Shown: one piece after another, positions 53,353 to 62,861 of the stretch | How positions within the stretch are numbered: position 1 is the first letter of the stretch | How the letters are laid out: every line of letters begins with the position of its first letter | NCBI RefSeq assembly: GCF_024448985.1 | Contig: NZ_JAMOII010000005.1 | Coordinates: forward strand, 62,001-126,000 | DNA length: 64,000 nt | Reading direction: 5' to 3' | Source: Stutzerimonas stutzeri | GTDB taxonomy: Bacteria; Pseudomonadota; Gammaproteobacteria; Pseudomonadales; Pseudomonadaceae | Made by a program: the position numbers and the translations under genes | Notes under the pieces: generated by a model | What the model was told of the DNA's origin: nothing | Databases searched by the model: none | Seen by the model: only the letters and a program-made list of their open reading frames with translations

Positions 53353-54359
53353 ATATCCCCGGCTCAATGACGCAGGTGTTACCCATCGAAGACAGCAGCC
53401 AGGTAGGCCACGCCCGCCGCGTTGCGCAGCGCCTGGCCACGGAACTGGGTTTCGACGAAACCGATGCCGGACGCGTGGCCCTGGCAACTACCGAGCTCGC
53501 CACCAATCTGCTCAAGCACGCAGGCCAAGGCTCCCTGCACCTGCGTTCGATCGCGGCAGAAACCGGAAGCGGTGTCGAGATCGTCGCTGTGGATAGCGGG
53601 CCGGGCTTCAACCTCAACGAATGCCTGGCCGATGGGTTTTCCACTGGTGGCACCCAGGGAACAGGGCTGGGTGCACTAAGGCGCCAGGCACAGGTATTCG
53701 ACGCTTACTCGGACGACAAAGGCTCGGTCGTACTCGTGCAGTTATTTCGACGCGGCATTGCAGTGCCGTTTCTGCGCTTTGGCGTCAGCCAACATTCGCT
53801 GAATAACGACCCGGCATGTGGTGATGTCTGGCATGTGGCCTGCGATAAGCAACGGATCAGCGCATTGGTGATCGACGGCATCGGCCACGGCGAAGATGCG
53901 GAGCACGCCGCCAAGTGTGGTGCCAGCGCATTCGCCGCAGCCCCCTTCGCCGACCCGGAAACCAGCATTGCCGACATGCATCAGGCGATGTGCGGAACCC
54001 GTGGCGGCGCTGCAGCCGTCGCGGTGTTCGATCCCCGCCTCGGGGTATTGCGCTTTGCCGGAATTGGCAACATCGGCGCCAGCCTGCTCAATGTGGAAAA
54101 AAGCCGGGGCCTCGCCTCGCATCCAGGGATCGTTGGATCGCAATTTCGCAAAGCGCGCGCATTCGACTACCCGGTTGAAGAACATCAATTACTAGTCATG
54201 TATAGCGATGGTTTGCAATCTCGCTGGACCCTGCGTGACTACCCGGGGCTGGTGCATCGCCACCCCGCTATTATTGCCGCAGTGCTGCACCGTGATTATT
54301 GTCGCGGACGCGACGATGCGACCGTTCTGGTAATCGCTCTGGAGGCAACGCGTGACTGA
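53343..54359 (+). CDS. Fusion of an RsbT/RsbW-like ATPase domain and an RsbX/SpoIIE-type phosphatase
   Basis: A 338-residue protein with two domains: residues 10-140 are GHKL-like (LATTELATNLLKHAG, VDSGPGF, GTGLGALRRQA), and 150-335 are PP2C-type (LVIDGIGHGEDAEHAA, FAGIGNIGASL, VMYSDGLQSRW, GRDDATVLVI). The phosphatase should reset RsbR/RsbS, the role of RsbX. Starts at 53343 or 53349 are both possible; the second overlaps the rsbT stop. It ends at the GTG of the sensor kinase. Confidence 0.85.
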   Translation: MGMNIPGSMTQVLPIEDSSQVGHARRVAQRLATELGFDETDAGRVALATTELATNLLKHAGQGSLHLRSIAAETGSGVEIVAVDSGPGFNLNECLADGFSTGGTQGTGLGALRRQAQVFDAYSDDKGSVVLVQLFRRGIAVPFLRFGVSQHSLNNDPACGDVWHVACDKQRISALVIDGIGHGEDAEHAAKCGASAFAAAPFADPETSIADMHQAMCGTRGGAAAVAVFDPRLGVLRFAGIGNIGASLLNVEKSRGLASHPGIVGSQFRKARAFDYPVEEHQLLVMYSDGLQSRWTLRDYPGLVHRHPAIIAAVLHRDYCRGRDDATVLVIALEATRD

Positions 54360-55224
54360 TTCGAACGGTGTTAACGATACCGACCTCAGCCAGCTGGAAC
54401 GGCTGCGCAGCGAGAACGAGTCGCTACGCGCCGAGCTCGACGAAACCAATCAGGGCGTTCTTGCTTTGTATGCCGAGCTCGACATTCAAGCCGAGCAGCT
54501 GCGCCAGGCCTCCGATCTCAAAAGCCGCTTTCTGTCCTACATGAGCCACGAGTTCCGCACGCCGCTGGGCTCGATTCGCAGCATCACGCGTCTTCTCAGC
54601 GACGAGCTGGACGGTCCACTGAGCGAGGAGCAGCACAAGCAGGTCTTGTTCATCAGTGGTGCCGCCTCTGAACTGAGCGATATGGTGGATGATCTGCTCG
54701 ATCTGGCGAAGATCGAGGCGGGTCGCATCAGCATTTCACCAGCGTGGTTCGACATGTTTGATCTGTTCGCCGCGTTGCGCGGCATGTTTCGCCCCATCGT
54801 CGATGCCGAGACGGTGGACCTGATTTTCGAAGAGCCACAAGACATCCCGCGCCTGTACACCGATGACAAGAAGCTGGCTCAGATTCTGCGAAATTTCATT
54901 TCCAACGCATTGAAGTTCACGCAGCGCGGAGAGGTACGTATTTCGGCACGCCGCGAAGGCGAGCACGAAGTCTGTTTCGCCGTCACCGACAGCGGTATCG
55001 GCATACCGCATGGCCTGCACGGCAACCTGTTCGAAGATTTCGTGCAGATCGACACGCCTCTGCAGAAGCGTCTGCGCGGCACCGGTCTGGGACTGTCGCT
55101 GTGCAAGCGATTCGCCGAACTGCTCGGTGGGCGTGTCGGAGTGGAAAGCACTCCGGGTATCGGCTCGACCTTCTTCGTCATCATTCCGCTATCTATTGCC
55201 ACGGAGCCGGTCGATGGAGCGTAA
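54352..55224 (+). CDS. Cytoplasmic sensor histidine kinase
   Basis: A 290-residue kinase with an N-terminal coiled coil (about 13-55), the H-box SYMSHEFRTPLGS (His66) and HATPase motifs (NFISNALKFT, DSGIGIP, GTGLGLSLCKRF). There is no sensor or membrane domain, so its input probably comes through protein contacts, likely from RsbT or the preceding ATPase. Starts with GTG overlapping the previous stop. It can phosphorylate the receiver of the next gene. Confidence 0.87.
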   Translation: MTDSNGVNDTDLSQLERLRSENESLRAELDETNQGVLALYAELDIQAEQLRQASDLKSRFLSYMSHEFRTPLGSIRSITRLLSDELDGPLSEEQHKQVLFISGAASELSDMVDDLLDLAKIEAGRISISPAWFDMFDLFAALRGMFRPIVDAETVDLIFEEPQDIPRLYTDDKKLAQILRNFISNALKFTQRGEVRISARREGEHEVCFAVTDSGIGIPHGLHGNLFEDFVQIDTPLQKRLRGTGLGLSLCKRFAELLGGRVGVESTPGIGSTFFVIIPLSIATEPVDGA

Positions 55225-57178
55225 GTGCAAACTGTTGGTGGTCGATGACAACGCCGCGACGCGTTACGCGATACGTCGAGTGATGGAGCGGCACGGCTAC
55301 GACGTGTTCGAAGCCGGAACCGGCGACGAAGGCCTGACACTCATCGCCGAGCAAGCAATCGATGCGCTGATTCTCGACGTGAACCTGCCCGACATGAGCG
55401 GTTTCGATATCGTCCGGCAGCTGCGTGCCGACGAGCGCACCCAGTTGCTGCCCGTGGTTCACGTTTCTGCCGCGTCGATCCAGACCGGAGACATCATCAC
55501 CGGGCTCGATGCCGGGGCGGATGCCTATCTCATTCATCCGGTCGACCCGGACGTATTGCTCGCCACGTTGCGCACGCTATTGCGCGTCCGTGACACCGAG
55601 CACGCGCTGCGCGAAAGCGAAGCGCGCTTTCGTGAGATCTTTACTAGCGTGGCCGCACCGATTGTCGTGATCGATGCGCAGCTGCAGATCCATGAATGCA
55701 ACCCGGCATTCGAACTGCTGCTGGGGGATGGTGACGATGCTTCGGCATTGCTCGCCCGCCTTGCCGATAACCAGGAAGACAAGCTGCAGCAGCTTCGACA
55801 GAGCCTGGCCAGCGGTGCGCGCTGGCAGGGCACGCTGAGCATGCACGTCGCGGGTCAGCTGCGTGAAACCAAATGGCAGGTTTCGCCCTATCGCGCCGTC
55901 GACCTTGGCCTCGTGTTCGTCGAGGACGTCACCGAGCAACGCCAACGCGAACGCTCGCAACTGCAACAACTCGACAGCGTGAACAGCGAACTCGCACGCG
56001 AGGTAGCCGAACGTGTGCGCACCGAAGCGCAGCTGATGCAGGCACAAAAGATGGACGCTCTGGGCAAGCTGACCGGAGGCATCGCACATGACTTCAACAA
56101 CTTGCTGACCGGCATCATCACCGGCATCGAGCTGCTCAAACAGCGATTTCAGGAAGGCCGCAGCGACGCGGTATTACGCTTCGCCGACACCGCCTTGAGC
56201 TCCGCACGCAGCGCCGCCTCGATGACCAATCGGCTATTGGCCTTTGCCCGCCAGCAACCGCTGGACGCCCGCCCCGCCAATATCAACGATCAGATCCGCT
56301 CCCTCGAAGAGCTGCTACAGCGCACCATCGGCGAGCGCATCGAGCTGAAGCTCGACCTCTGTGAGGAAGGTGCGATCGCCCAGGTGGATGCCAATCAGCT
56401 GGAAAGCGCTGTGCTGAATCTGGTGATCAACGCCCGGGACGCATTGCCTGACGGCGGCCATATCGTCATCCGTACGACTTCCATGCGATCCACCGGCAAT
56501 ACCGAACTAGCCGATGGTGATTACGTCGCGCTGAGCGTAAAGGACGATGGCACCGGGATCCCCGCAAAGGTTATCGGCAAGGTATTCGACCCCTTCTTCA
56601 CAACCAAGCCGCTCGGCCAGGGCACCGGCCTGGGCCTGTCTTCGATCTATGGCTTCGCCCGTCAATCAGGTGGCGAGGCGCGGATCGACAGTATCGTTGG
56701 CCAGGGCACCGAAGTGACGCTGGTGTTGCCCGCGGCTACTGATGTCGGCCACACCGCCGCACCCATCGGCGACACGCCAAAGGGCAACAGCGAGCATGTG
56801 CTGATCGTCGAAGATATGCCGGCGGTGCGCATGCTGGTGCTCGAGATGCTCAGCGAAGCGGGCTATCGATGCAGCGAAGCGGGAGACGTCGCGACGGCGT
56901 TATCGGTGTTGCGGGACGATCCAAGCGTCGATCTACTGTTGACGGATGTGGGCCTGCCACAACTCTCGGGGCGTGAGCTAGCCGATGTTGCGCGGACTCA
57001 TCGTCCCGCCCTGCCGGTGCTGTTCATGACCGGTTATGCGGAAAATGCGGTGCGTCGCGACCGTTTTCTGGCCGAAGGTATGGATATGGTGGTCAAGCCG
57101 TTTCAAATCAGCGAGCTGCTTGCCAAGGTGCGCCGAGTGCTCGATACGGCCTCGGTGAATCGGCTCAATCGTAACTAG
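55214..57178 (+). CDS. Hybrid histidine kinase, REC-PAS-HK-REC
   Basis: A 654-residue protein: N-terminal receiver (LLVVDDN, acceptor Asp55 in LILDVNLPD), PAS (about 130-245), kinase with GGIAHDFNNLL and HATPase (NARDALPDGG, GTGLGLSS), and a second receiver (LLLTDVGLP). No membrane or DNA-binding output is present. The ATG (55214) overlaps the previous gene by 10 bases and has GGAG upstream. It may take phosphate from the preceding kinase and pass it to an unseen response regulator. Confidence 0.88.
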   Translation: MERKCKLLVVDDNAATRYAIRRVMERHGYDVFEAGTGDEGLTLIAEQAIDALILDVNLPDMSGFDIVRQLRADERTQLLPVVHVSAASIQTGDIITGLDAGADAYLIHPVDPDVLLATLRTLLRVRDTEHALRESEARFREIFTSVAAPIVVIDAQLQIHECNPAFELLLGDGDDASALLARLADNQEDKLQQLRQSLASGARWQGTLSMHVAGQLRETKWQVSPYRAVDLGLVFVEDVTEQRQRERSQLQQLDSVNSELAREVAERVRTEAQLMQAQKMDALGKLTGGIAHDFNNLLTGIITGIELLKQRFQEGRSDAVLRFADTALSSARSAASMTNRLLAFARQQPLDARPANINDQIRSLEELLQRTIGERIELKLDLCEEGAIAQVDANQLESAVLNLVINARDALPDGGHIVIRTTSMRSTGNTELADGDYVALSVKDDGTGIPAKVIGKVFDPFFTTKPLGQGTGLGLSSIYGFARQSGGEARIDSIVGQGTEVTLVLPAATDVGHTAAPIGDTPKGNSEHVLIVEDMPAVRMLVLEMLSEAGYRCSEAGDVATALSVLRDDPSVDLLLTDVGLPQLSGRELADVARTHRPALPVLFMTGYAENAVRRDRFLAEGMDMVVKPFQISELLAKVRRVLDTASVNRLNRN

Positions 57179-57210
57179 GCCGATAACCTGGACACGACTC
57201 GCTCGGTCGC

Positions 57211-57420
57211 TCAACCCGCCTTTTCGTCCGGCTTGTCGGTCGCGATCAGATCGAAACCCCAATCGCCGTACAAATACCAATCGTCCCCCATCATTTCCGC
57301 CGGGTGCTGAGTACGACCGGCACCGTTGCCGCAGGCGAGCGAGTCCGCCGGGCAGTAGCGGTCGCAGCCCCAGCAGATACGTTCAGGGTGTGGGGGATTC
57401 ATCGGGAATTTCTTGGCCAT
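57211..57420 (-). CDS. DUF3079 family protein
   Basis: A 69-residue cysteine-rich protein (CWGCDRYCPADSLACGNG), with the MAKKFPMNPPHPERICWGCD start typical of DUF3079. The cysteines could bind metal. The function is unknown. It converges on the hybrid kinase gene with 32 bp between. Confidence 0.85.
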   Translation of the reverse strand: MAKKFPMNPPHPERICWGCDRYCPADSLACGNGAGRTQHPAEMMGDDWYLYGDWGFDLIATDKPDEKAG

Positions 57421-57514
57421 GTTCGGGCCTCGTCTGGGTGCCAGCTGAGCGCTCAGGCTACTCGGCCATCCCCCGCGCGGACTTGATCATGATCAACAAC
57501 GCCCCGCTGGAGGC

Positions 57515-58195
57515 TCAAACCAGCACTTCGCTGATCTGCAGAATGTGGGTGATCGCGCCCGCACGCATATCCCACACGTAGCGAAAATGCGGGCCTTGCA
57601 CCGGCAGCGAGACCGTTTGCGGGCGAAATGCAGCGACACACTCATGCCCGTCCAGCCGCACGCTTCGGTAAAGCAGGCCCCAGGCCTTGCCGTCACGGTG
57701 TTCGCGAGCGAATGCCTGGCTGTTGCCATAGGCGGCCGGATCGGGCTGATGCAACTCGGGCATGGCGCGCACGTCGATCACCGGCTTGACGATTTTGTTC
57801 ACGTACGCGCGCATGGTGATTTCGACATTCGCCTCACGGGTGGCCGCCAGGAAACGCTCCAGATGGAACTTGGTTTCGGCGATAGCCGCATCGATGGAAC
57901 TGGCGCAGTAATAGACACCGTAACTGCCATCGCTGAACCGACTGGCATTGCCGATATGGGTGAAGGCCGCCATCACCGGCGTCGAGCCCGGCCCGCTGAC
58001 TCGGTCACCGGGCGCCACGCGCTGCAATAGCCCCGCCTCTTCGCGCAAACGGTCGTTGGTCATGGCCTCGAGCGCAAAGGCAATTTCCAGATCCTCCGGG
58101 CTGAGGGTGTCTTCGAACACGGTCAGCGGCGGGAACGAGCTGTTGATGATGCGATACGCCTTCCGCCAGGCCGGCAGAACCTCCTGCCATGCCAT
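57515..58195 (-). CDS. RES-domain toxin (NAD+ phosphorylase family)
   Basis: A 226-residue RES protein. The start YRIINSSFPP and RFSDGSYGVYYCASSIDAAIAETKFHLERFL hold the conserved Arg and Glu of the active site. RES toxins degrade NAD+ and are held in check by an Xre/MbcA/ParS-type antitoxin, which is the upstream gene here with a one-base overlap (TGATG). The GXXSR-like variation should be checked for activity. Confidence 0.88.
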   Translation of the reverse strand: MAWQEVLPAWRKAYRIINSSFPPLTVFEDTLSPEDLEIAFALEAMTNDRLREEAGLLQRVAPGDRVSGPGSTPVMAAFTHIGNASRFSDGSYGVYYCASSIDAAIAETKFHLERFLAATREANVEITMRAYVNKIVKPVIDVRAMPELHQPDPAAYGNSQAFAREHRDGKAWGLLYRSVRLDGHECVAAFRPQTVSLPVQGPHFRYVWDMRAGAITHILQISEVLV

Positions 58196-58596
58196 CAGCC
58201 GCGAACCCCATCGAGATAACGACGTACGTCCGCCAGATCGACCACTTGCCCACCGAGCATGTAATCGAGCGCGCTAATGCCATTGAATGGCGCGGCATCA
58301 TTGGGTTTGTGCACCCATTCGTACGCGCGCTCCGCCTGATTGCTGAAAATGATCCGCAGCGCCTTGTGGATGCCCATCAGATAGGAAATCCGCTCCAGCG
58401 TATCGCGCGGCAAACGAACTTCGGGGAGCTTCTTGTATTTGAAATAAGTTGTGTTGCCCACTGACCCGAGCAGCACGCGCTGCTGTTCGGCGCTGCAATC
58501 CCACAGTTGCATGAGGTTAAAAAAGAACGTCAGCGCAACTCGCCCCGCATCGGGTGAATGGATGTCCGGCTTGCTGATTGCCTGTTCGGTTTTCAT
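58195..58596 (-). CDS. Xre/MbcA/ParS-type antitoxin
   Basis: A 133-residue antitoxin with an N-terminal Xre-like helix-turn-helix region (SAEQQRVLLGSVGNTTYFKYKK) and C-terminal toxin-binding DUF2384 domain (AERAYEWVHKPNDAAPFNGISALDYML). It precedes the RES toxin and probably represses the shared promoter through the AT-rich repeats just upstream. Confidence 0.87.
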   Translation of the reverse strand: MKTEQAISKPDIHSPDAGRVALTFFFNLMQLWDCSAEQQRVLLGSVGNTTYFKYKKLPEVRLPRDTLERISYLMGIHKALRIIFSNQAERAYEWVHKPNDAAPFNGISALDYMLGGQVVDLADVRRYLDGVRG

Positions 58597-58639
58597 CGTT
58601 ACTTCTGCCTGGTTATCGCATAGCGAACAGATTACTCCG

Positions 58640-58680
58640 CATATGTATTATTTCAATCATTAAATTCATATACGTATTAT
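58640..58680 (-). promoter_or_regulatory. AT-rich promoter and operator repeats of the toxin-antitoxin operon
   Basis: On the minus strand two related repeats, ATAATACGTATATG and ATAATACATATG, lie 44 bases upstream of the antitoxin start, separated by an AT-only stretch. Their AT content contrasts sharply with the rest of the window. They are good candidates for autoregulatory sites overlapping the promoter. Confidence 0.55.
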
Positions 58681-58725
58681 CTGTCCAACTTAAAGCTGCC
58701 TTTGCTGACCACGATAGAGCGCAAC

Positions 58726-61089
58726 TCAGAACAGTCCGAGCTGGTCGTCAATCAGCGCTGAGAAGCTGTCACCTACGAACGGCAGGATCGCATCGGCGAT
58801 CGGCAGCAGCTGGCGTGTCACGTAATGGTCGTAGTCGATCACCGCACGCCGCACCTCGAGCGGCTCCGGCCCGGCCACGGTGATCAGATACCTGATCCAG
58901 CCGCCGTTCTGGTACTGCCGCTGACGGCCCTGCTGCAGGTTGTAGTCATCGGCGATCCGTGCGGCTCGCACATGTGGCGGCACGTTGCGATCGTAGTCAT
59001 CCAGCCGTCTGCGCAATCGCTTGCGGAAGATCAGTAACTCATCCAACTCACCGGCCAGCGTGCGGTGCACATAGTCGCGCACGTAGTCCTGATAGGGCTC
59101 GCGGTTGAAGATGCGCCGGTACAGCTCCTGCTGGAATTGCTGGGCCAGTGGCGACCAATCGGTACGTACCGTTTCCAGCCCTTTGAAGACCAGCCCATCG
59201 CTGCCATCGGGACGCGTGACCAGCCCGGCGTAGCGCTTCTTGCTGCCCTCCTCCGCGCCGCGAATGGTAGGCATCAGGAAGCGTTTGAAATGGCTTTCGA
59301 ACTGCAATTCCAGGGCGCTTTGCAGGCCGAACTCGTGCTGCAGATGCTCACGCCACCAGTCGTTGATCAGCCGCACCAGGCGCTTGCCGATGCGTGCCGC
59401 GTCCGCATCGTCGTGGGCGCGTTTGAGCCAGACGAAGGTGGAGTCGGTATCGCCGTAGATCACGCTGTAGCCCTCGGCCTCGATCAGCTCGCGGGTGTGG
59501 CGCATGATTTCATGCCCGCGCAAGGTGATGGACGAGGCCAGCCGCGGATCGAAAAAGCGACAGCCGCTGGAGCCGAGCACGCCGTAAAAGGCGTTCATGA
59601 TGATTTTCAGCGCCTGCGAAAGCGGCTTGTTGCCCTCGCGCTTGGCCGTCTCACGCCCTTCCCAGACGCGCTCGACGATTGCCGGCAGGCAATGACGCGT
59701 CCGGGAAAAGCGCGCGCCACGAAAGCCCGGCACCGAGTCGCTGTCCTCGGGATGGCGCATGCCTTCGACCAGCCCCACCGGGTCAATGAGAAAGGTACGG
59801 ATGATCGACGGGTAAAGGCTCTTGTAGTCCAGCACCAGCACGGATTCGTACAGGCCCGGCTGCGAATTCATCACGAAGCCGCCGGGGCTGGCCTCAGGCG
59901 GCCGCTCGCCGAGATTGGGCGCGACGAAGCCTTGGCGGTGCATCAGCGGAATGTAGAGGTGTTCGAACGCGGCCACCGAGCCACCACTGCGATCGGCCGG
60001 CAGACCGGTGACCGTGGCGCGTTCGAGCAAGAAGGTCAGCACTTCAGTCTCGTGGAAGATTCGCGTGACCAGCTCGCAGTCCTTGAGGTTGTAGCGCGCA
60101 AGCGCCGGCTTGTCCTCGGCGAACATGCGGTTGATTTCATCCATGCGCTGGTACGGCGTGTCGATCGCCTTGCCTTCGCCGAGCAGCGTCTGCGCGACGT
60201 TCTCCAGGCTGAACGAGGGGAAGCTCCAGGTTGCCGAGCGCAGCGCCTCGATGCCATCGATGATCAGTCGGCCCGCCGCCGCGGCGAAGAAGTGATTACC
60301 GCGGCTGCCGTGCTCGCGCCAGGCCATCTCTTCCCCGCCACGCCCCAACCGCAGCGGTACGTGATAACGCTGGGCCTGTTCGCGCAGCACCCGTAGGTCG
60401 AACTGCACCAGGTTCCAGCCGATGATGGCGTCAGGGTCGTGCAGCATCAGCCAGTCGTTAAGCCGCTCGATCAGCCGCTTGCGGCTGTCGCAGTATTCCA
60501 ACTGGAAATCAACCGTACTGGCGTCACCGTTGGCCGGCCCGAGCATATAGACCTGCCGCTGCCCGCAACCTTCCAGCGCAATGGAATACAGCTCGCCGCG
60601 CATGGTGGTTTCGATGTCCAGCGAGACCAGCTTCAGTTGCGGGCGATAGTTCGGCGCCGGCTTGAGCTGCGCATCGACCAGCACGCCCTCCGCATCCAGC
60701 TGGCCAATGAAGCTAACCGGCGCGGTAATGAAGCGCTCCATCAGATAGCGCTCCGGCGGACGAATGTCGCCTTCGTAGACGTCGAGCCCAGCCGCGCGCA
60801 GGCGCTTTTCCAGGTTCATCAACTGTCGGTGCTGCTTGCAATAGAGCCCGAGCACCGGCCGATGCCGGAAATCGGTCAGATTCAGCGGTCGCAATTCGAC
60901 GTCGCGTTCGCCCTTGATCAGTATCTCGACCTTGCGCTGTTGCGTCGCCGGAATGAACGCCACCGAAGGCTGATACGGCACACGGAGCCGACGCGGCCCG
61001 GTATCGGTCGCCAACCAGAACTCCACCTCGGTCCCGGCCGCCGTGTCGCGCCAGTGCCGGGTCAGGACGAAGCCCTGCTGTAAATCCAC
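58726..61089 (-). CDS. polB: DNA polymerase II (family B)
   Basis: A family B polymerase of about 787 residues: exonuclease [16 protein letters not shown] (Asp, Glu) and [14 protein letters not shown], polymerase [10 protein letters not shown] and YGDTDSTF with its Asp pair, and a C-terminal beta-clamp peptide DQLGLF. It repairs or bypasses damage. The GTG at 61089 ([15 protein letters not shown]) has a perfect AGGAGG five bases away and matches E. coli Pol II; the ATG at 61104 overlaps that ribosome site. I find no LexA box (CTGT-N8-ACAG) directly upstream. Confidence 0.92.
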   Translation of the reverse strand: MDLQQGFVLTRHWRDTAAGTEVEFWLATDTGPRRLRVPYQPSVAFIPATQQRKVEILIKGERDVELRPLNLTDFRHRPVLGLYCKQHRQLMNLEKRLRAAGLDVYEGDIRPPERYLMERFITAPVSFIGQLDAEGVLVDAQLKPAPNYRPQLKLVSLDIETTMRGELYSIALEGCGQRQVYMLGPANGDASTVDFQLEYCDSRKRLIERLNDWLMLHDPDAIIGWNLVQFDLRVLREQAQRYHVPLRLGRGGEEMAWREHGSRGNHFFAAAAGRLIIDGIEALRSATWSFPSFSLENVAQTLLGEGKAIDTPYQRMDEINRMFAEDKPALARYNLKDCELVTRIFHETEVLTFLLERATVTGLPADRSGGSVAAFEHLYIPLMHRQGFVAPNLGERPPEASPGGFVMNSQPGLYESVLVLDYKSLYPSIIRTFLIDPVGLVEGMRHPEDSDSVPGFRGARFSRTRHCLPAIVERVWEGRETAKREGNKPLSQALKIIMNAFYGVLGSSGCRFFDPRLASSITLRGHEIMRHTRELIEAEGYSVIYGDTDSTFVWLKRAHDDADAARIGKRLVRLINDWWREHLQHEFGLQSALELQFESHFKRFLMPTIRGAEEGSKKRYAGLVTRPDGSDGLVFKGLETVRTDWSPLAQQFQQELYRRIFNREPYQDYVRDYVHRTLAGELDELLIFRKRLRRRLDDYDRNVPPHVRAARIADDYNLQQGRQRQYQNGGWIRYLITVAGPEPLEVRRAVIDYDHYVTRQLLPIADAILPFVGDSFSALIDDQLGLF

Positions 61090-61218
61090 CGTTCGCCTCC
61101 TCATCTTTGCGAGGCAACATTCTACGTGGCAACGCTCGCAAACATGCCTAGAGAATCATCGACGCGGCCACTCGCGTCGGGCCTGACAGCATGGCGCCAG
61201 CAGGCCCGACGCCGGATG

Positions 61219-61809
61219 TCACATCCTGAACCGGCTCACCATCATCTGCAGATGATTACCCAAACGGGCCAGCTCCACGCTGGAGGCTGCGGTTTCGTTG
61301 CTCGCCGCTGCGGTTTGCTCGGAAACGTCGCGAACATTCAATACGCTGCGGCTGATTTCCTCAGCTACGGCGCTCTGCTGCTCGGCGGCCGCGGCGATCT
61401 GTTGGTTCATCGACTGGATGTTCGAAACGGTGCGCGTGATGTTCTCCAGCGACTCGCCAGCCCTGCGGGTAAGCGCCACGCTGCTGTCCGTCAGTTCACG
61501 GCTGCTCAGCATGATCGTCGCGACCTGCTTGGTGCCGTTCTGCAAGCCAGCCACCAGGCCTTCGATCTCTTCGGTGGATTTTTGCGTGCGCTGTGCAAGT
61601 CCGCGCACTTCATCAGCCACCACCGCAAAACCACGCCCCGCCTCGCCGGCCCTGGCCGCTTCGATGGCAGCGTTCAACGCCAAGAGGTTGGTCTGTTCCG
61701 CAACCTCTCTGATCACACTCATGACACTGCTGATCTGGGTCACGCCGTCGCGGATCCCGCCAATGAGGTCTCGTAGCGTCGATCCCATTTGCTGGATACC
61801 TAGAATCAC
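61219..61809 (-). pseudogene. Truncated methyl-accepting chemotaxis protein signalling domain
   Basis: 197 residues of an MCP cytoplasmic domain with the hairpin tip [23 protein letters not shown] and [18 protein letters not shown]. Ligand-binding domain, membrane helices and HAMP are missing. The first 20 residues ([20 protein letters not shown]) look like the segment just after HAMP joined directly to [13 protein letters not shown], which implies an internal deletion of about 100 residues. It begins 23 bases after the cheV stop with no ribosome site, and the best start is a GTG. It is probably a remnant; a CheV-linked cytosolic receptor is a less likely alternative. Confidence 0.7.
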
Positions 61810-61832
61810 CGGCCGGACATCGGAACGGCTTG

Positions 61833-62741
61833 TTAGCCTGCCGAGGCATCCTCACCCAGATGGATCACCCGCGCCGCACGCAACATGCACTTGGCCATCT
61901 CCGGCGGGGAGAATTTGGTGAGGATGTCATTAGCCCCGGCCGTCTTGGCCTTGTCGGTACTGATGGTGCTGTCCAGCGAGGTATGCAGCAGCACATAGAT
62001 AGAGGCGTAATCGGGATGCTTACGCAGCGCCTGGGTGAAGGAGTAGCCGTCCATTTCCGGCATTTCGATATCCGATACCACTACGTTGATCGCGTCGTAG
62101 CTGTCTTTCAGGCTGTCGAGCTTGTCGAAAGCCTCGCGGGCGCTGCGCACCGCATGACAAGTGACACCCATCTTGCTCAGGGCCGATACCGACATATGCA
62201 CGGCCACCTGGCTGTCATCGACGATCAGTGCGCGGGTTTCGGTAAGCAGCTGCGCGTCCTGATTATCTAGATCGGAGATGTCGGCCTCTGCGGGCGCAGG
62301 CGCAACGGTGTGGATTACCTTCTCCACATCGAGAATCTGGATCAGCTCGCCGTCTACCTCAGCCGTGCCGGTAATGAAGGAGCTGCTGCGCGCTCCATAT
62401 GGCGGAGGCAGGATTTTCGACGACTGGATATGCACGATCTTCACCACCGCCTGAACGTGCAGCCCCTGCTTCGAGCGGCTGATTTCGGTAACGATCAGGC
62501 AACCGCCCTTGGGATCTTGCAGCGGCGCCATGCCGATCGCCAGGCTCAGGTCGATGACCGTCAACGGCTGACCCCGCAGCGTGGCGACGCCCTTCACATG
62601 GGGATGCGACTCGGGAAGCCGGGTCAGCGATGGCGTCGGAATGATCTCGCTGACCTTCAACAGGTTGATCGCCATCTGCTTGCCGCTGCGCAGCGTGAAC
62701 AGCAGAAGCGATAAGGCGTCGGTGGCGGATGTGTTGTTCAT
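61833..62741 (-). CDS. cheV: Chemotaxis protein CheV
   Basis: A 302-residue fusion of CheW-like coupling domain (about 10-155, [28 protein letters not shown]) and receiver domain (about 170-295, ALIVDDSQ, acceptor Asp in [25 protein letters not shown]). CheV couples receptors to CheA and its receiver is a phosphate sink or adaptation control. The gene is on its own apart from the MCP fragment. Confidence 0.92.
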   Translation of the reverse strand: MNNTSATDALSLLLFTLRSGKQMAINLLKVSEIIPTPSLTRLPESHPHVKGVATLRGQPLTVIDLSLAIGMAPLQDPKGGCLIVTEISRSKQGLHVQAVVKIVHIQSSKILPPPYGARSSSFITGTAEVDGELIQILDVEKVIHTVAPAPAEADISDLDNQDAQLLTETRALIVDDSQVAVHMSVSALSKMGVTCHAVRSAREAFDKLDSLKDSYDAINVVVSDIEMPEMDGYSFTQALRKHPDYASIYVLLHTSLDSTISTDKAKTAGANDILTKFSPPEMAKCMLRAARVIHLGEDASAG

Positions 62742-62861
62742 GGATGGTCCTGTGGGATAGCCGTTCTCGTGGTGTAGATATCACCTCGCTAGAGTCTTGT
62801 CGGCTGGAGCGGCGAAATCTTCAGTCATCAGAACGGCTTCTGCCAAATGCCGCGTGCCCGG

